Source: Streptomyces brasiliensis (GTDB lineage: Bacteria > Actinomycetota > Actinomycetes > Streptomycetales > Streptomycetaceae). Taken from it: DNA of 64,000 nt. The translations under genes were made by a program, and so were the position numbers. Position 1 is the first letter of the stretch, and every line of letters starts with the position of its first letter. Under the pieces are notes generated by a model. The model had not been told where the DNA came from, did not search any database, and saw nothing but the letters and a program-made list of their open reading frames with translations. The stretch covers positions 62,001-126,000 of the forward strand of contig NZ_BMQA01000013.1 in NCBI RefSeq assembly GCF_014647875.1, in the 5' to 3' direction. This document shows, piece after piece, positions 23,711 to 32,121 of the stretch.

Positions 23711-25542
23711 GGACTCTGGTGCGCAATTCCGCTTGTTCAGCGGGTGAGTTGGTGGCTCAGGCGGGTGAGGCGGCTGGTGCGGTTGCGGTCGAGGGGGTGT
23801 CCGCTCCAGTGGGCGTCGAGCCGCACGATGTTGACCGCGGTCGCGGAGAAGGCGTGCTGGAGGCGGACCTTGGGCAGTCCGCGGTAGCGGGCCCGGCGCA
23901 TCCCGGTGACGTCCAGGGCCTGGTTGATGGTGCCCTCCACGCCGGCCCGCAGGGCGTAGCGGGTCTTGAAGGAGTCGGTGCGCTGTGCGGTGCGGGCGGC
24001 GGCGAGGGTCTCGTGTAGTTCCCGGGGCTGGAGGGTGAGCATGCGGTTGACGCGGCGGCCGGTGGTGCAGCGGGGCCGGGAGGGGCAGGAGCGGCAGTCG
24101 GCCTTGGCGAAGTCCACAACGATGGCGTCGCGGCCGTGCTGGGTGACCGGGTACCAGCCTGTGCTGGTGCGGCCTTGGGGGCAGCGGGCCTGGCGGGCCT
24201 TCCAGTCGATGGTGAAGGCGCTCTTGTCGAAGCCGTCGGCGGCGCGGGCCTGCGGGGAGTGGTCGAGCAGGGCGGGGGTGACCATGGTGGTGCCCTGCCG
24301 GGCGGCGGCGTGGATGAGGTGGGCGGAGGGGTAGCCGGAGTCCAGCAGGTGCTCGCCGGGCCGCAGGCCGTGGTCGTCCAGGCGCTGCTGGATGGGAGCG
24401 GTGGCGTTCACGTCCGGCACCGTCGCGTCCGTGGTCGCCACATCGGTGATCAGATTCGGTGGCAACACCGACCAGGCTTCGGCTTCGGCTTCGAGGGGAG
24501 TGCGGCAGGTCTCGGTCAAATGGACCTTGTAGCCCAGCCAGAACAGCTCCTCCCCCTTGGCCGCCCAGCGGGCGTCGGGGTCGTAGGGCGAGGCCAGACG
24601 GATACTGCCAGGCGGGACGCCATCCGTGTCGGCCTCCCGCTTCCTGACCACCTCCCGCCCCCGCGCGTCGGTGTGCACGTAGTAGGTCTGCACCACCACC
24701 TGCCGCAGCAGTTCCACGGCCTCGATCTCGCGCAGCCATGGTGGAGCGTCGGGGGCATGCACCGCCCGCAGCAGCGCCAGCGCATCGATGCCGAAGACCT
24801 GGGCGAGCCGGTCGCGCTTGGTCTTCGAGGCGGGCATCGTCCACCCGTTGACGCGTTCGCCATAGCGGTGCGCGAACTCCGGCACATCGATCACGCCGGC
24901 AAGCCAGGCCGGAGCTGCCACGGCTAGCGCCTCCAGGGCCGCGCGCACGCTCTCCCCGGCCAGCTCGGTGCGATTCACGTCCCTTACCGCGCTGATGACA
25001 TGAGTGGAATCGGTGCGCTGCTTGCCCCCGGCAGCGACCAGCCCGGTGTCCTTGCAGTGCGCCAGCAGCCGGTCGAAGACCTCCCGCTCCAGGCCGTGCT
25101 CGGCCAGGCGGGCGCGGAAGCGGGGCAGCACGGTGTGGTCGAAGCCGGTATCGGTCAACTCCGCCCCGATCGCGTACTTCCAGTCAATGGCCCGCACCGC
25201 CATCGCCGCGGCCTGCCGGTCGGTGAGGTCCTCGGCGAACTGCAAGACCGTCACCAGCGCGAGAACGCCGGGCGAGTACCCCGGGGCCCCGCGCACCCCG
25301 AACGCGTCAGCGAACGGCTCATCCGCGAACACCCCGGCGAGATGGTCGCGGACCCGCATCGGCAGGCTTCCCTTGGGGAAGGCGGCACGGGCCGTCTTCG
25401 CGGTCTGCTCCGGAACCGGCGGCAGGCCCCTGGGCTGCAACGACAAAGCACATCACCCCCGCGGACGCACGACAGAAGCGACCGCACCCGTGATCATGCC
25501 GCAACCAGCCGACCCCGCGTCAGGAATTGTGCACCAGAGTCC
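23711..25542 (-). mobile_element. IS1182-family insertion sequence
   Basis: A 1832-bp element bounded by 20-bp terminal inverted repeats: GGACTCTGGTGCGCAATTCC on the left (23711-23730) and, read inward from 25542, the same sequence with one mismatch (GCAC for GCGC). It carries a single transposase gene (23737-25446) occupying nearly its whole length. It is flanked by the 5-bp direct repeat GTCCT and lies inside the ferredoxin reductase gene. The near-identical ends and clean target duplication suggest a recent insertion. Confidence 0.92.
23737..25446 (-). CDS. IS1182 family transposase
   Basis: A 569-residue transposase from TTG 25446 (a weak start, but the family similarity begins there: LQPRGLPPVPEQTAKTARAA). 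The N-terminal DUF772-type domain includes FADAFGVRGAPGYSPGVLAL. The DDE catalytic domain starts with QRTDSTHVISAVRDVNR (first Asp) and LLDSGYPSAHLI (second Asp). The C-terminal third has the cysteine-rich CRSCPSRPRC and RYALRAGVEGTINQALDVTG, which carries the final Glu. The length is full, so the element may be active. Confidence 0.9.
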   Translation of the reverse strand: MSLQPRGLPPVPEQTAKTARAAFPKGSLPMRVRDHLAGVFADEPFADAFGVRGAPGYSPGVLALVTVLQFAEDLTDRQAAAMAVRAIDWKYAIGAELTDTGFDHTVLPRFRARLAEHGLEREVFDRLLAHCKDTGLVAAGGKQRTDSTHVISAVRDVNRTELAGESVRAALEALAVAAPAWLAGVIDVPEFAHRYGERVNGWTMPASKTKRDRLAQVFGIDALALLRAVHAPDAPPWLREIEAVELLRQVVVQTYYVHTDARGREVVRKREADTDGVPPGSIRLASPYDPDARWAAKGEELFWLGYKVHLTETCRTPLEAEAEAWSVLPPNLITDVATTDATVPDVNATAPIQQRLDDHGLRPGEHLLDSGYPSAHLIHAAARQGTTMVTPALLDHSPQARAADGFDKSAFTIDWKARQARCPQGRTSTGWYPVTQHGRDAIVVDFAKADCRSCPSRPRCTTGRRVNRMLTLQPRELHETLAAARTAQRTDSFKTRYALRAGVEGTINQALDVTGMRRARYRGLPKVRLQHAFSATAVNIVRLDAHWSGHPLDRNRTSRLTRLSHQLTR

Positions 25543-25547
25543 GTCCT
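25543..25547. repeat. right target-site duplication of the IS element
   Basis: Second copy of GTCCT, directly after the right terminal repeat and in frame with the downstream half of the reductase gene. Confidence 0.85.
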
Positions 25548-26801
25548 GCTCGGCAAAGCCTCCCCGCTCCACACCGAACTGCCCCGGCGCCGCGAGATCG
25601 ACGCGAAGTGGCGGCTCGGTGTCGCGGCGACCGCCCTCGACATGACGGCCAAGCGGGTACGGCTCGCCGACGGCGACGAGGTCGAGTACGACCGCCTGCT
25701 GATCGCCACCGGCACGCGTGCCCGCCCCTGGCCCAAGGAGGCGGAGGCCGAACTCGACGGCGTGTTCGTCCTGCGCGGCCGGGACGACGCGGCCGCCCTG
25801 TATCGGAGGCTGAAGGCCGGACCGCGCCGGGTGTTCGTCATCGGCGCCGGGTTCGCCGGCTGCGAAGTGGCCTCCGCCTGCCGGGAGATGGGCATCGAGG
25901 TCACCGTGGCCGAGCGGGCCGGCGCGCCCCTGGTGGGCGCCCTCGGCGGGGTCATCGGCGCCGTCTCCGCCGAGCTGCACAGCGAGAACGGCGTGGACCT
26001 GCGCACCGGCGTCATGGTCACCGCCCTGGAGGGAGACTCGGCGGGCCGGGTGCGGGCCGCGCATCTGTCGGACGAGAGCGTCGTCGAGACGGACGTCGTG
26101 GTCGTCTCGCTGGGCGCCCTGCGCAACACGGAGTGGCTCACCGGATCCGGGCTCGGTGCGGGCCCGCGCGGCATCGCCTGCGACGCGGGCTGCCGTGCCT
26201 TCGACTTCCGGGGCATCGTCACCGACGACGTCTTCGTCGCCGGGGACGTCGCCCGTTCCCCGCACGCCCTGTTCGGCTACCAGTTCCTCTCCCTCGAACA
26301 CTGGGGCAACGCCGTCGCCCAGGCCGAGATCGCGGCGCACAACATGATCAGCCCGAGCGCCGAGCGGCGCCCGCACCTGTGGGTGCCCGCCTTCTGGTCC
26401 TCTCAGTTCGGCGTGAACATCAAGTCGGTCGGTGTCCCGCCGATGGGCGAGGAGATCATGATCACGCAGGGCTCGCTCGCCGAGCGCCGCTTCGTCGGCG
26501 TGTACGGCTACAAGGGCCGGATCATTGCCGCCGTCAGTTTCGACAACACCCGCTGGCTGGAGTTCTACCAACGGCAGATCGAGACCGGCGCGCCGTTCCC
26601 CGTGGAGTTCCCGACCGTGGACCGCCGCCCCGAGGGCCGTCGGCCGGTGCCGGCCGACTTCCCCGACCCGTCCCTGCCGACCCACGGCCCCACCGTCACC
26701 CTCAGCGGCTACTCACCGGCCGACCGGAGCCTGGTCTTCACCCCGGCCCACCACTGACGGCCGCCCGGCCCGCCTCGACACCCCACGCCCAAGGACCGCC
26801 C

Positions 26802-28019
26802 ATGACGCACGCCTCGCTCCTGCGCCGGATCACCGATTACAGCAATCGCGCCAACCCGTATCCGCTCTACGAGGAGCTCCGCAAGACGCCGGTCCTCCAG
26901 GACGAGGAGGGCGGCCCCTTCCTCATCAGCTCGTACTGGGACATCGAGGGCCTGCTCCACGACCCGCGGATCAGCTCCGACGCCACCAACCTCGCCGCCG
27001 CGGGCGACGACGAACTGAACGGGGCCGAGCAGACGGGGCTGCCGCCGAGCTTCATCCGGCTCGACCCGCCGGAGCACGACCGGCTGCGCCGCATCGCCAA
27101 CGGCTCCTTCGGCCCGCCGCACCGGCCTACCCGGATCGACTCGATGCGCCCCGAACTCGCCCAGATCGTCACGGACTTGATCGACGGCATCGGCGACGCA
27201 CGGGAGATCGACCTCGTCGACCAGTTCGCCTATCCCTTCCCGGTCACCGTGATCTGCCGCCTGCTCGGCGTGCCGCGCGAGGACGAGCCGCGCTTCCGGG
27301 CCTGGGTCGACCCGATCGTCGCCGGCCTCGACCCCGACACCCGCACCAGCGCCGACGCCGCGAAGACCGCGCAGGAGGCCCGGATGCAGCTCGGCATGTA
27401 CCTGGCCGGGCTGGTCGAGGAGCGCACCAAGGAACCCCGCGAGGACATGCTGTCCGACCTCGTGACCAGTCACGGCCCGGACGGCGCCATGACCATGATG
27501 GAGGTGCTCAGCACCGCCGTGCTCCTGCTCATCGCGGGCCACGAGACCACGGTCAACCTGATCACCAACGGCATGCTGACCCTGCTGCGCCACCCGGAGT
27601 TTCTGCACCGGCTGCGCGAGGACCCCGGCCTGGCCGTCAACATCGTGGAGGAACTGCTCCGTTACGAGCCGCCCGTCCAGCTCGTTCCGCAGCGCACCTG
27701 CATCGCCGACATCGAGCTGCGCGGTGTCATCATCCCGAAGGGCTCCCGCATCTGGCTGGTCCTCGCCGCCGGCAACCGCGACCCCGAGCGCTTCCACGAC
27801 CCCGACCGCGGGGACATCCAGCACCTCGGCTTCGGCAGTGGCATCCACAGCTGCTTCGGCGCGCCCCTGGCCCGCCTGGAGACCCAGATCGCGCTCACCG
27901 AACTGACCCGCCGCCTCGAGAACCCGCGCCTCCTGGAGGATCCGCCGCCGTACCGGCAGAACGCGGTCCTGCGCGGCCCCCGTCATCTGAACATCGGCTT
28001 CGACGGCCTGCGCGCGTGA
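26802..28019 (+). CDS. cytochrome P450
   Basis: A 405-residue bacterial class I P450 from ATG 26802. I-helix oxygen-binding motif AGHETTVNLIT (about 245-255), ExxR in EELLRYEPPVQ, and heme motif FGSGIHSCFGAPLARLE with the axial Cys near residue 347. It lies 44 bp after the reductase gene and forms a ferredoxin-reductase-P450 operon with it. The IS insertion leaves the P450 itself intact, but may deprive it of its dedicated reductase and of upstream transcription. The substrate is unknown; the sequence resembles CYP107/CYP105-like hydroxylases. Confidence 0.9.
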   Translation: MTHASLLRRITDYSNRANPYPLYEELRKTPVLQDEEGGPFLISSYWDIEGLLHDPRISSDATNLAAAGDDELNGAEQTGLPPSFIRLDPPEHDRLRRIANGSFGPPHRPTRIDSMRPELAQIVTDLIDGIGDAREIDLVDQFAYPFPVTVICRLLGVPREDEPRFRAWVDPIVAGLDPDTRTSADAAKTAQEARMQLGMYLAGLVEERTKEPREDMLSDLVTSHGPDGAMTMMEVLSTAVLLLIAGHETTVNLITNGMLTLLRHPEFLHRLREDPGLAVNIVEELLRYEPPVQLVPQRTCIADIELRGVIIPKGSRIWLVLAAGNRDPERFHDPDRGDIQHLGFGSGIHSCFGAPLARLETQIALTELTRRLENPRLLEDPPPYRQNAVLRGPRHLNIGFDGLRA

Positions 28020-28031
28020 CACGATCGGGTC

Positions 28032-28370
28032 ATGGACCCGAACCCGGTCGCGGTCGTGGAGGCCGCCTTCCGTCACTACAGGTCGCAGAACCGTGACGCG
28101 GCCCTGCCGCTGTACGCCGACGACTTCACCTTCACCAGCCCGCAGGACGACCACATCGGCAAGGCGCCCTTCTTCGACCGCTGTTTCCCGACGGCGAGCC
28201 GGTTCAGGCAGCAGCGGCTGCTGACCGTCACGCCCGCGAGTCCCGAACTCGTCCTGGTCTATTACGAGTACGAACTCACCACCGGCGAGCGATACCGCAA
28301 CATGGAAGCGATCACCGTACGCGAGGGCCTGATCCACGACGTGCAGGTGTTCTTCGGCGGGAAGGCATGA
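28032..28370 (+). CDS. nuclear transport factor 2-like (SnoaL-fold) protein
   Basis: A 112-residue NTF2-like protein: AVVEAAFRHYRSQNRDAALP at the N-terminus, then LYADDFTFTSPQDDHIGKAP, and strands ending YYEYELTTGERYRNMEAITV. These are the expected helix-strand pattern of this fold. Members include isomerases, dehydratases and uncharacterised proteins. It lies 12 bp after the P450 and may be in the same operon. The reaction is not predictable. Confidence 0.8.
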   Translation: MDPNPVAVVEAAFRHYRSQNRDAALPLYADDFTFTSPQDDHIGKAPFFDRCFPTASRFRQQRLLTVTPASPELVLVYYEYELTTGERYRNMEAITVREGLIHDVQVFFGGKA

Positions 28371-28403
28371 CGGGGACGGTGGACGGGGCGTGAGGAGGAG
28401 CCG

Positions 28404-29291
28404 GTGGCCGGGCGTGCGGGTGGGAAATCCACCGAGGGACTGTTCGTCGGTCTGTGCACCCTGGACGTCATCCAGCTCGTGGACCGTGTGCCGGACGCCG
28501 ACGAGAAGGTGAGGGCCCGGGACCAGGTCGTGGCCGCGGGCGGACCCGCCGCCAACGCCGCCGCCGTCTTCAGCCATCTGGGCGCACGGGCGACGCTGCT
28601 CACCGGCATCGGCGGTCACCCACTGGCGCGGGCGGCCAAGGCCGACCTCGGTGAGCTGGGTGTGGTGGTGGAGGACCTGGCGGCCGGCGCCGTCGAACCG
28701 CCCGCCGTGTCGTCGGTCCTGGTGACGGCGGCGAGCGGCCGGCGTGCCGTGGCCTCGACCAACGCCCTGGGCCACCGCCTGCGCCCGCCGGACGGACTCG
28801 ACGCCCTCGTGGCCGCCTGCGACCTAGTGGAGCTGGACGGCCATCACATGGAACTCGCCCTCGCCACCGCGCGGGCGGCCCGTGCCGCAGGCCGCCGCAC
28901 CCTGCTGGACGGCGGAAGCTGGAAGACCGGCACGGAGTCGCTCCTGCCCTCGGTCGACGTCGCCCTGTGCTCGGCCGACTTCCACCCGCCCGGCACCGCA
29001 ACTCCCGCGGAGACGCTGGAATATCTGCACGATCACGGAGTCGCCCGGGCCGCCGTCAGCCGTGGCGCGGATCCAGTCGTGTGGTCGGGCCCCGACGGCA
29101 AGGGCACGATCGGCGTGCCGCCGGTGTCAGCGGTCGACACCGTGGGCGCGGGGGACTTTCTGCACGGCGCGTTCGCGTACTACTGGGGCCCGGGCGATCG
29201 CCCCTTCGCCGTGGCGCTCGCCCGGGCGGCGGAGGTCGCCTCGCGCTCCTGTGCCTCCTTCGGCACGCGTGCCTGGATGCGCCGAGGCTGA
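28404..29291 (+). CDS. PfkB family carbohydrate kinase
   Basis: A 295-residue ribokinase-fold kinase from GTG 28404, with GAGGAG upstream. PfkB signature 1 region is VVAAGGPAANAAAVFSHLGA. Signature 2 is DTVGAGDFLHGAFAYYW near residues 248-264, with the catalytic Asp. It phosphorylates a sugar or nucleoside with ATP; the acceptor is not predictable. It is co-directional with the P450 operon and convergent with the secreted protein at 29298. Confidence 0.88.
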   Translation: MAGRAGGKSTEGLFVGLCTLDVIQLVDRVPDADEKVRARDQVVAAGGPAANAAAVFSHLGARATLLTGIGGHPLARAAKADLGELGVVVEDLAAGAVEPPAVSSVLVTAASGRRAVASTNALGHRLRPPDGLDALVAACDLVELDGHHMELALATARAARAAGRRTLLDGGSWKTGTESLLPSVDVALCSADFHPPGTATPAETLEYLHDHGVARAAVSRGADPVVWSGPDGKGTIGVPPVSAVDTVGAGDFLHGAFAYYWGPGDRPFAVALARAAEVASRSCASFGTRAWMRRG

Positions 29292-29297
29292 CGACGG

Positions 29298-30269
29298 CTA
29301 CCGGCTGAACTGCCTGCGCAGATGGGCCAGCAGCAGGTTCGGCTGCGACTTCGTGAAGTAGGCCGCGCTGGGCACGTAGACGGTCCGGCCGCGTACGGCG
29401 ACGGAGGTCGGGCTGGACAGGCCGTCCCGCTGGGTGAGGACCACGGTGTGGGTGCCGTCGGGCCGTACCAGAGCGACCTGGTTGCTCGCGACCAGCGCTG
29501 CGAAGACGGTGCTCCCGGGGCCGGGAAAGGCGAAGTCGTCGATCGCGTCGAGACCGCTCGCCCGGGTCTCGACCGGGCCCGCATCCCCGTCCGGCCGGAC
29601 GGGGATGCGCAGCAGCGTCCCCCCGTCGGTGTTGGACACCCATACGGCGTCCCGGTGCACCTTCACGCCATTGGCGCCGAGGCCGCTCGATGAACCGGAA
29701 CCGGGTTCGAGCGCGGCCGCCCTGGCCCACGCGGACGGCTTGCCGCCCTGCCGCGGGATGCGCCAGACGGTGCCCAGCACCGAGTCCGCGACGTACAGCA
29801 GGCCCCGGCGCTCGTCGAGGGCCAGGCCGTTGGGCAGCCCGTCGGCGGGCAGTTGAGCGATCTGCTTCCGGCCGCCGCCGGGGCCGATGCGCCAGACGCC
29901 GGTCTTGGCGGTCCCGGTGGCGTAGGTGACGAAGAGCGTGCCGTCGTGCGCGGCGACGATGCCGAGGACCACGGCGTCGCCGACCAGTGGGGTGCGCGGG
30001 TTCGCCTCGGGCGGCAGGGTCGCCAGGATCCTTTGCCGCCCGTCCTGGGTGACGTGCGCGACCTGACGGGCGTAGGCCAGGGTGACGTCGGCGGAGCCGT
30101 CCCGCTCGAGGGTGATGTTGTCCGGTGTCTGCCGGCCGGCCAGGTCGAAGCGGGCCACGACACGCGGGTCCGACACCGGCGGCTCGACGCTCAGGGCGGG
30201 AGCCGACGCGAGCACGCCGAGGGCGACAGCGGCCGTGGTGACACCGGCCAGGCGTGGAAGTCGGGACAT
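29298..30269 (-). CDS. secreted SMP-30/NHL-like beta-propeller protein
   Basis: A 323-residue protein from ATG 30269. The signal peptide is RLAGVTTAAVALGVLASAPA (residues ~5-24). The mature part has repeated propeller blades of the gluconolactonase/NHL type: GKQRILATLPPEANPRT-like blades, ADGLPNGLALDERRGLLYVA, GANGVKVHRDAVWVSNTDGG, LDAIDDFAFPGPGSTVFAAL and RDGLSSPTSVAVRGRTVYVP. The D-G-L-P-N-G-L-A and N-T-D-G-G turns are typical of SMP-30-like proteins. Extracellular lactonase or structural role; the substrate is unknown. Confidence 0.82.
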   Translation of the reverse strand: MSRLPRLAGVTTAAVALGVLASAPALSVEPPVSDPRVVARFDLAGRQTPDNITLERDGSADVTLAYARQVAHVTQDGRQRILATLPPEANPRTPLVGDAVVLGIVAAHDGTLFVTYATGTAKTGVWRIGPGGGRKQIAQLPADGLPNGLALDERRGLLYVADSVLGTVWRIPRQGGKPSAWARAAALEPGSGSSSGLGANGVKVHRDAVWVSNTDGGTLLRIPVRPDGDAGPVETRASGLDAIDDFAFPGPGSTVFAALVASNQVALVRPDGTHTVVLTQRDGLSSPTSVAVRGRTVYVPSAAYFTKSQPNLLLAHLRRQFSR

Positions 30270-30494
30270 GGGGACCTCTCTCCGTACGGGGCACGAGGCA
30301 CCGGCACTCGGCACCGAGGACACGGTCCCTTCCGCGGGCCACCGGCGGCGGCAGCCGGGGCCGGGAGGTCGCCCGCGCGGCCGATGGCGTCGGGCCGCTC
30401 GGCGCACACCCGGTGGGCGACGTCGTACGGGCTCAAGTCGCACGCCTGCTCATGGCAGTTGTGCCGGCCGGACGGCCCACCGTCATCCCCGGCC

Positions 30495-31187
30495 TCAGAT
30501 CCACCCGTCCAGCGCGCCGAGGAAGCCGTCGAAGTCGTCGCGATGCAGGGTGTGCCCGGCACCGCGGACCGTCCGCACCTCGAACCCGCGCCGCGTCAAC
30601 TCGTCCTTCATCCCGGGGGACACGAGGGAGCTCGGGTCGGCCACCAGCACCAGTGACGGCACCAGTGGCCGTGCGGGGGTACGGTCGACCGCGTACACGT
30701 CGGCGAGCGCGTGGGCCGTCCGCGGATCCCAGGCCGCGAGCGTGGCCAGCTCGATGTTCACGTCGGCTTCGTCCCAGCGTGGGTTGAGGTCGACGATCAT
30801 GTCCCGGGTCGCGTCCTTGAACGCGGTGAAGCGCCGGGCGCCCGCGCCGGCCTCCTGCCGCAGCGCCCACGCGGGGTCGCAGTAGACGGCTCGTGCGGGA
30901 GCGAGCCGCTCGACGGCCAGCGCGAGCGCCATCGCGCCTAGCGAGTGCCCGAGAACCAGGTCCGGCCGCGCGGGCAGGGTCTCCACCAGATCGTCGGCCC
31001 AGCTCTCGGCGCCGTACTCGCCGCGCCCGCTCTCCCCGTGCCCGCGCAGATCGACACCGATGACGCGGTAGCCCTTGTCCGCCAGCGCCGGTCCCACTCG
31101 GCGCCAGGTTCTGTGGTCCGACATGATCCCGTGAACGAGGGCGGCGACCCGGTCACCCGTTCCCCATACGTGACTGTGCAGTTCCAT
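30495..31187 (-). CDS. alpha/beta-hydrolase
   Basis: A 230-residue hydrolase. ATG 31187 (MELHSHVWG) is preferred because GGAGGG lies 6 bases upstream. The oxyanion motif is HGIMSDHRTW, the nucleophile elbow GHSLGAMA (Ser), the acid probably in LVLVADPSSL, and the catalytic His in GAGHTLHRDDFDGF. The VIGVDLRGHGESG strand is typical. The substrate is unknown. Confidence 0.85.
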   Translation of the reverse strand: MELHSHVWGTGDRVAALVHGIMSDHRTWRRVGPALADKGYRVIGVDLRGHGESGRGEYGAESWADDLVETLPARPDLVLGHSLGAMALALAVERLAPARAVYCDPAWALRQEAGAGARRFTAFKDATRDMIVDLNPRWDEADVNIELATLAAWDPRTAHALADVYAVDRTPARPLVPSLVLVADPSSLVSPGMKDELTRRGFEVRTVRGAGHTLHRDDFDGFLGALDGWI

Positions 31188-31297
31188 CGGCATCCCTCCG
31201 CAGTCCGGACTGTCGAGGATCTTTTCATTGAACCGACTCCTGGTGTGAGACATCGCGGCGACGCGGCCGGTCATTCACCGTTCCGGGTGCGGAGTCG

Positions 31298-31640
31298 TCA
31301 CACATCGGCGGCCGAGGTCTCGATCAGCTCGACGAGATTGCCCTCCGGGTCGTGGACGTACGCGTAGCGCATGCCTCCGGTGACGCCGGGGCGGGCGGTG
31401 ACACGTGGCCCGCGCCGCGTTCGCCGGTGAGCCGGGCGGAGGCGGCGTCCAGGTCGGTCACCTCCAGGGCGAGGTGGGTGAAGGTCTGGGCGGCGGTGGC
31501 GGCAAAGGGGTCGGTGTGGGTGACGGGAGCGGATCCGGAGCGCTCGGCGAACTCCACGCGCAGCCCGGCGCGGTCGCTCAGGACGGCTGTGCGCACTTCG
31601 GCACGCCGGGCATCCGGTCCGACAAAGCCTGACGCGGGTG
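31298..31640 (-). pseudogene. VOC (glyoxalase-fold) protein, broken
   Basis: One frame gives LRVEFAERSGSAPVTHTDPF, then TFTHLALEVTDLDAASARLT. After a shift near 31405 another frame gives GVTGGMRYAYVHDPEGNLVE and LIETSAADV to the stop at 31298-31300. Together these are the second half of a VOC fold (F-x-H-x-A-L-x-V, then Y-V-x-D-P-E-G-N-L-V-E-L). The usual first beta-alpha-beta-beta-beta unit is missing. Confidence 0.75.
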
Positions 31641-32121
31641 CAGCCCGGGGGACAGCGGGTCGAGCGACGCACACGACGCCGTCGGGCTCGGTGTGCCGCA
31701 CGGCCCGGCATCCCCCGACCGTGACTCGTCGCGGGCGGCTGCGCCATGGTTCAGGGGGGTCGGCCCGGTCTACGTCGACGACCGCCGGTCCACGCGTCAC
31801 CCGTGATCAGGCTGGCGCTCAATTTCCCGGGGCCGCCGTGGAGTTGGCGCAGTTGAGGCAAACGGCTCAGGAGCCCGGGACGTGGGCCCCGCCCGGCCGC
31901 CTCCGAGAGGCTTCGGCGGTAGCGCTCCCCTGCGGCTTCATATGTGAAGTGGCGTGAGACTTAGGAGGAGATGCCCGGGAGATCCTCCGCCGTGAACTCC
32001 CAGCGTGCAGAGTCGGTTTCCGCTGTGAACGAGGCGAATGGGCCCGCCACGCAGGGCGTCCGCCTGCCCGCTTCGCGGTGCAGCAACGCGCACCCCACTT
32101 CGTGGTCGGGAAGGACAGCTG
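31641..32121. other. intergenic stretch without supported genes
   Basis: About 480 bp between the VOC remnant and the molybdenum hydroxylase. AGGAGGAG followed by ATG at 31971 looks like a translation start, but the frame soon runs through the next gene out of frame and does not look coding. It probably holds the promoter of the downstream operon. Nothing else is recognised. Confidence 0.4.

Larger units (their letters stand above)
23529..26757 (+). pseudogene. FAD-dependent ferredoxin reductase split by an IS1182-type element
   Basis: ATG 23529 starts the N-terminal part with the FAD-binding VVVGASLAGLRAAETLR. It reads through PYDRPPLSKAVL to 23710. After the insertion the same frame resumes at 25543 (VLLGKASPLHTELP) and runs to 26757, with LLIATGTRARPW, the NADH site VFVIGAGFAGCEVASACREM, and the second FAD Asp in DDVFVAGDVARSP. 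Excising 23711-25542 and one GTCCT copy rejoins KAV-LLGKASP perfectly, giving a ~465-residue reductase of the class that feeds P450 ferredoxins. It is interrupted but not otherwise decayed. Confidence 0.9.

Noticed and set aside
24136..26685. Frames antisense to the transposase and the reductase
   Set aside because: They cross the IS boundaries and overlap coding sequence with clear motifs; shadow frames.
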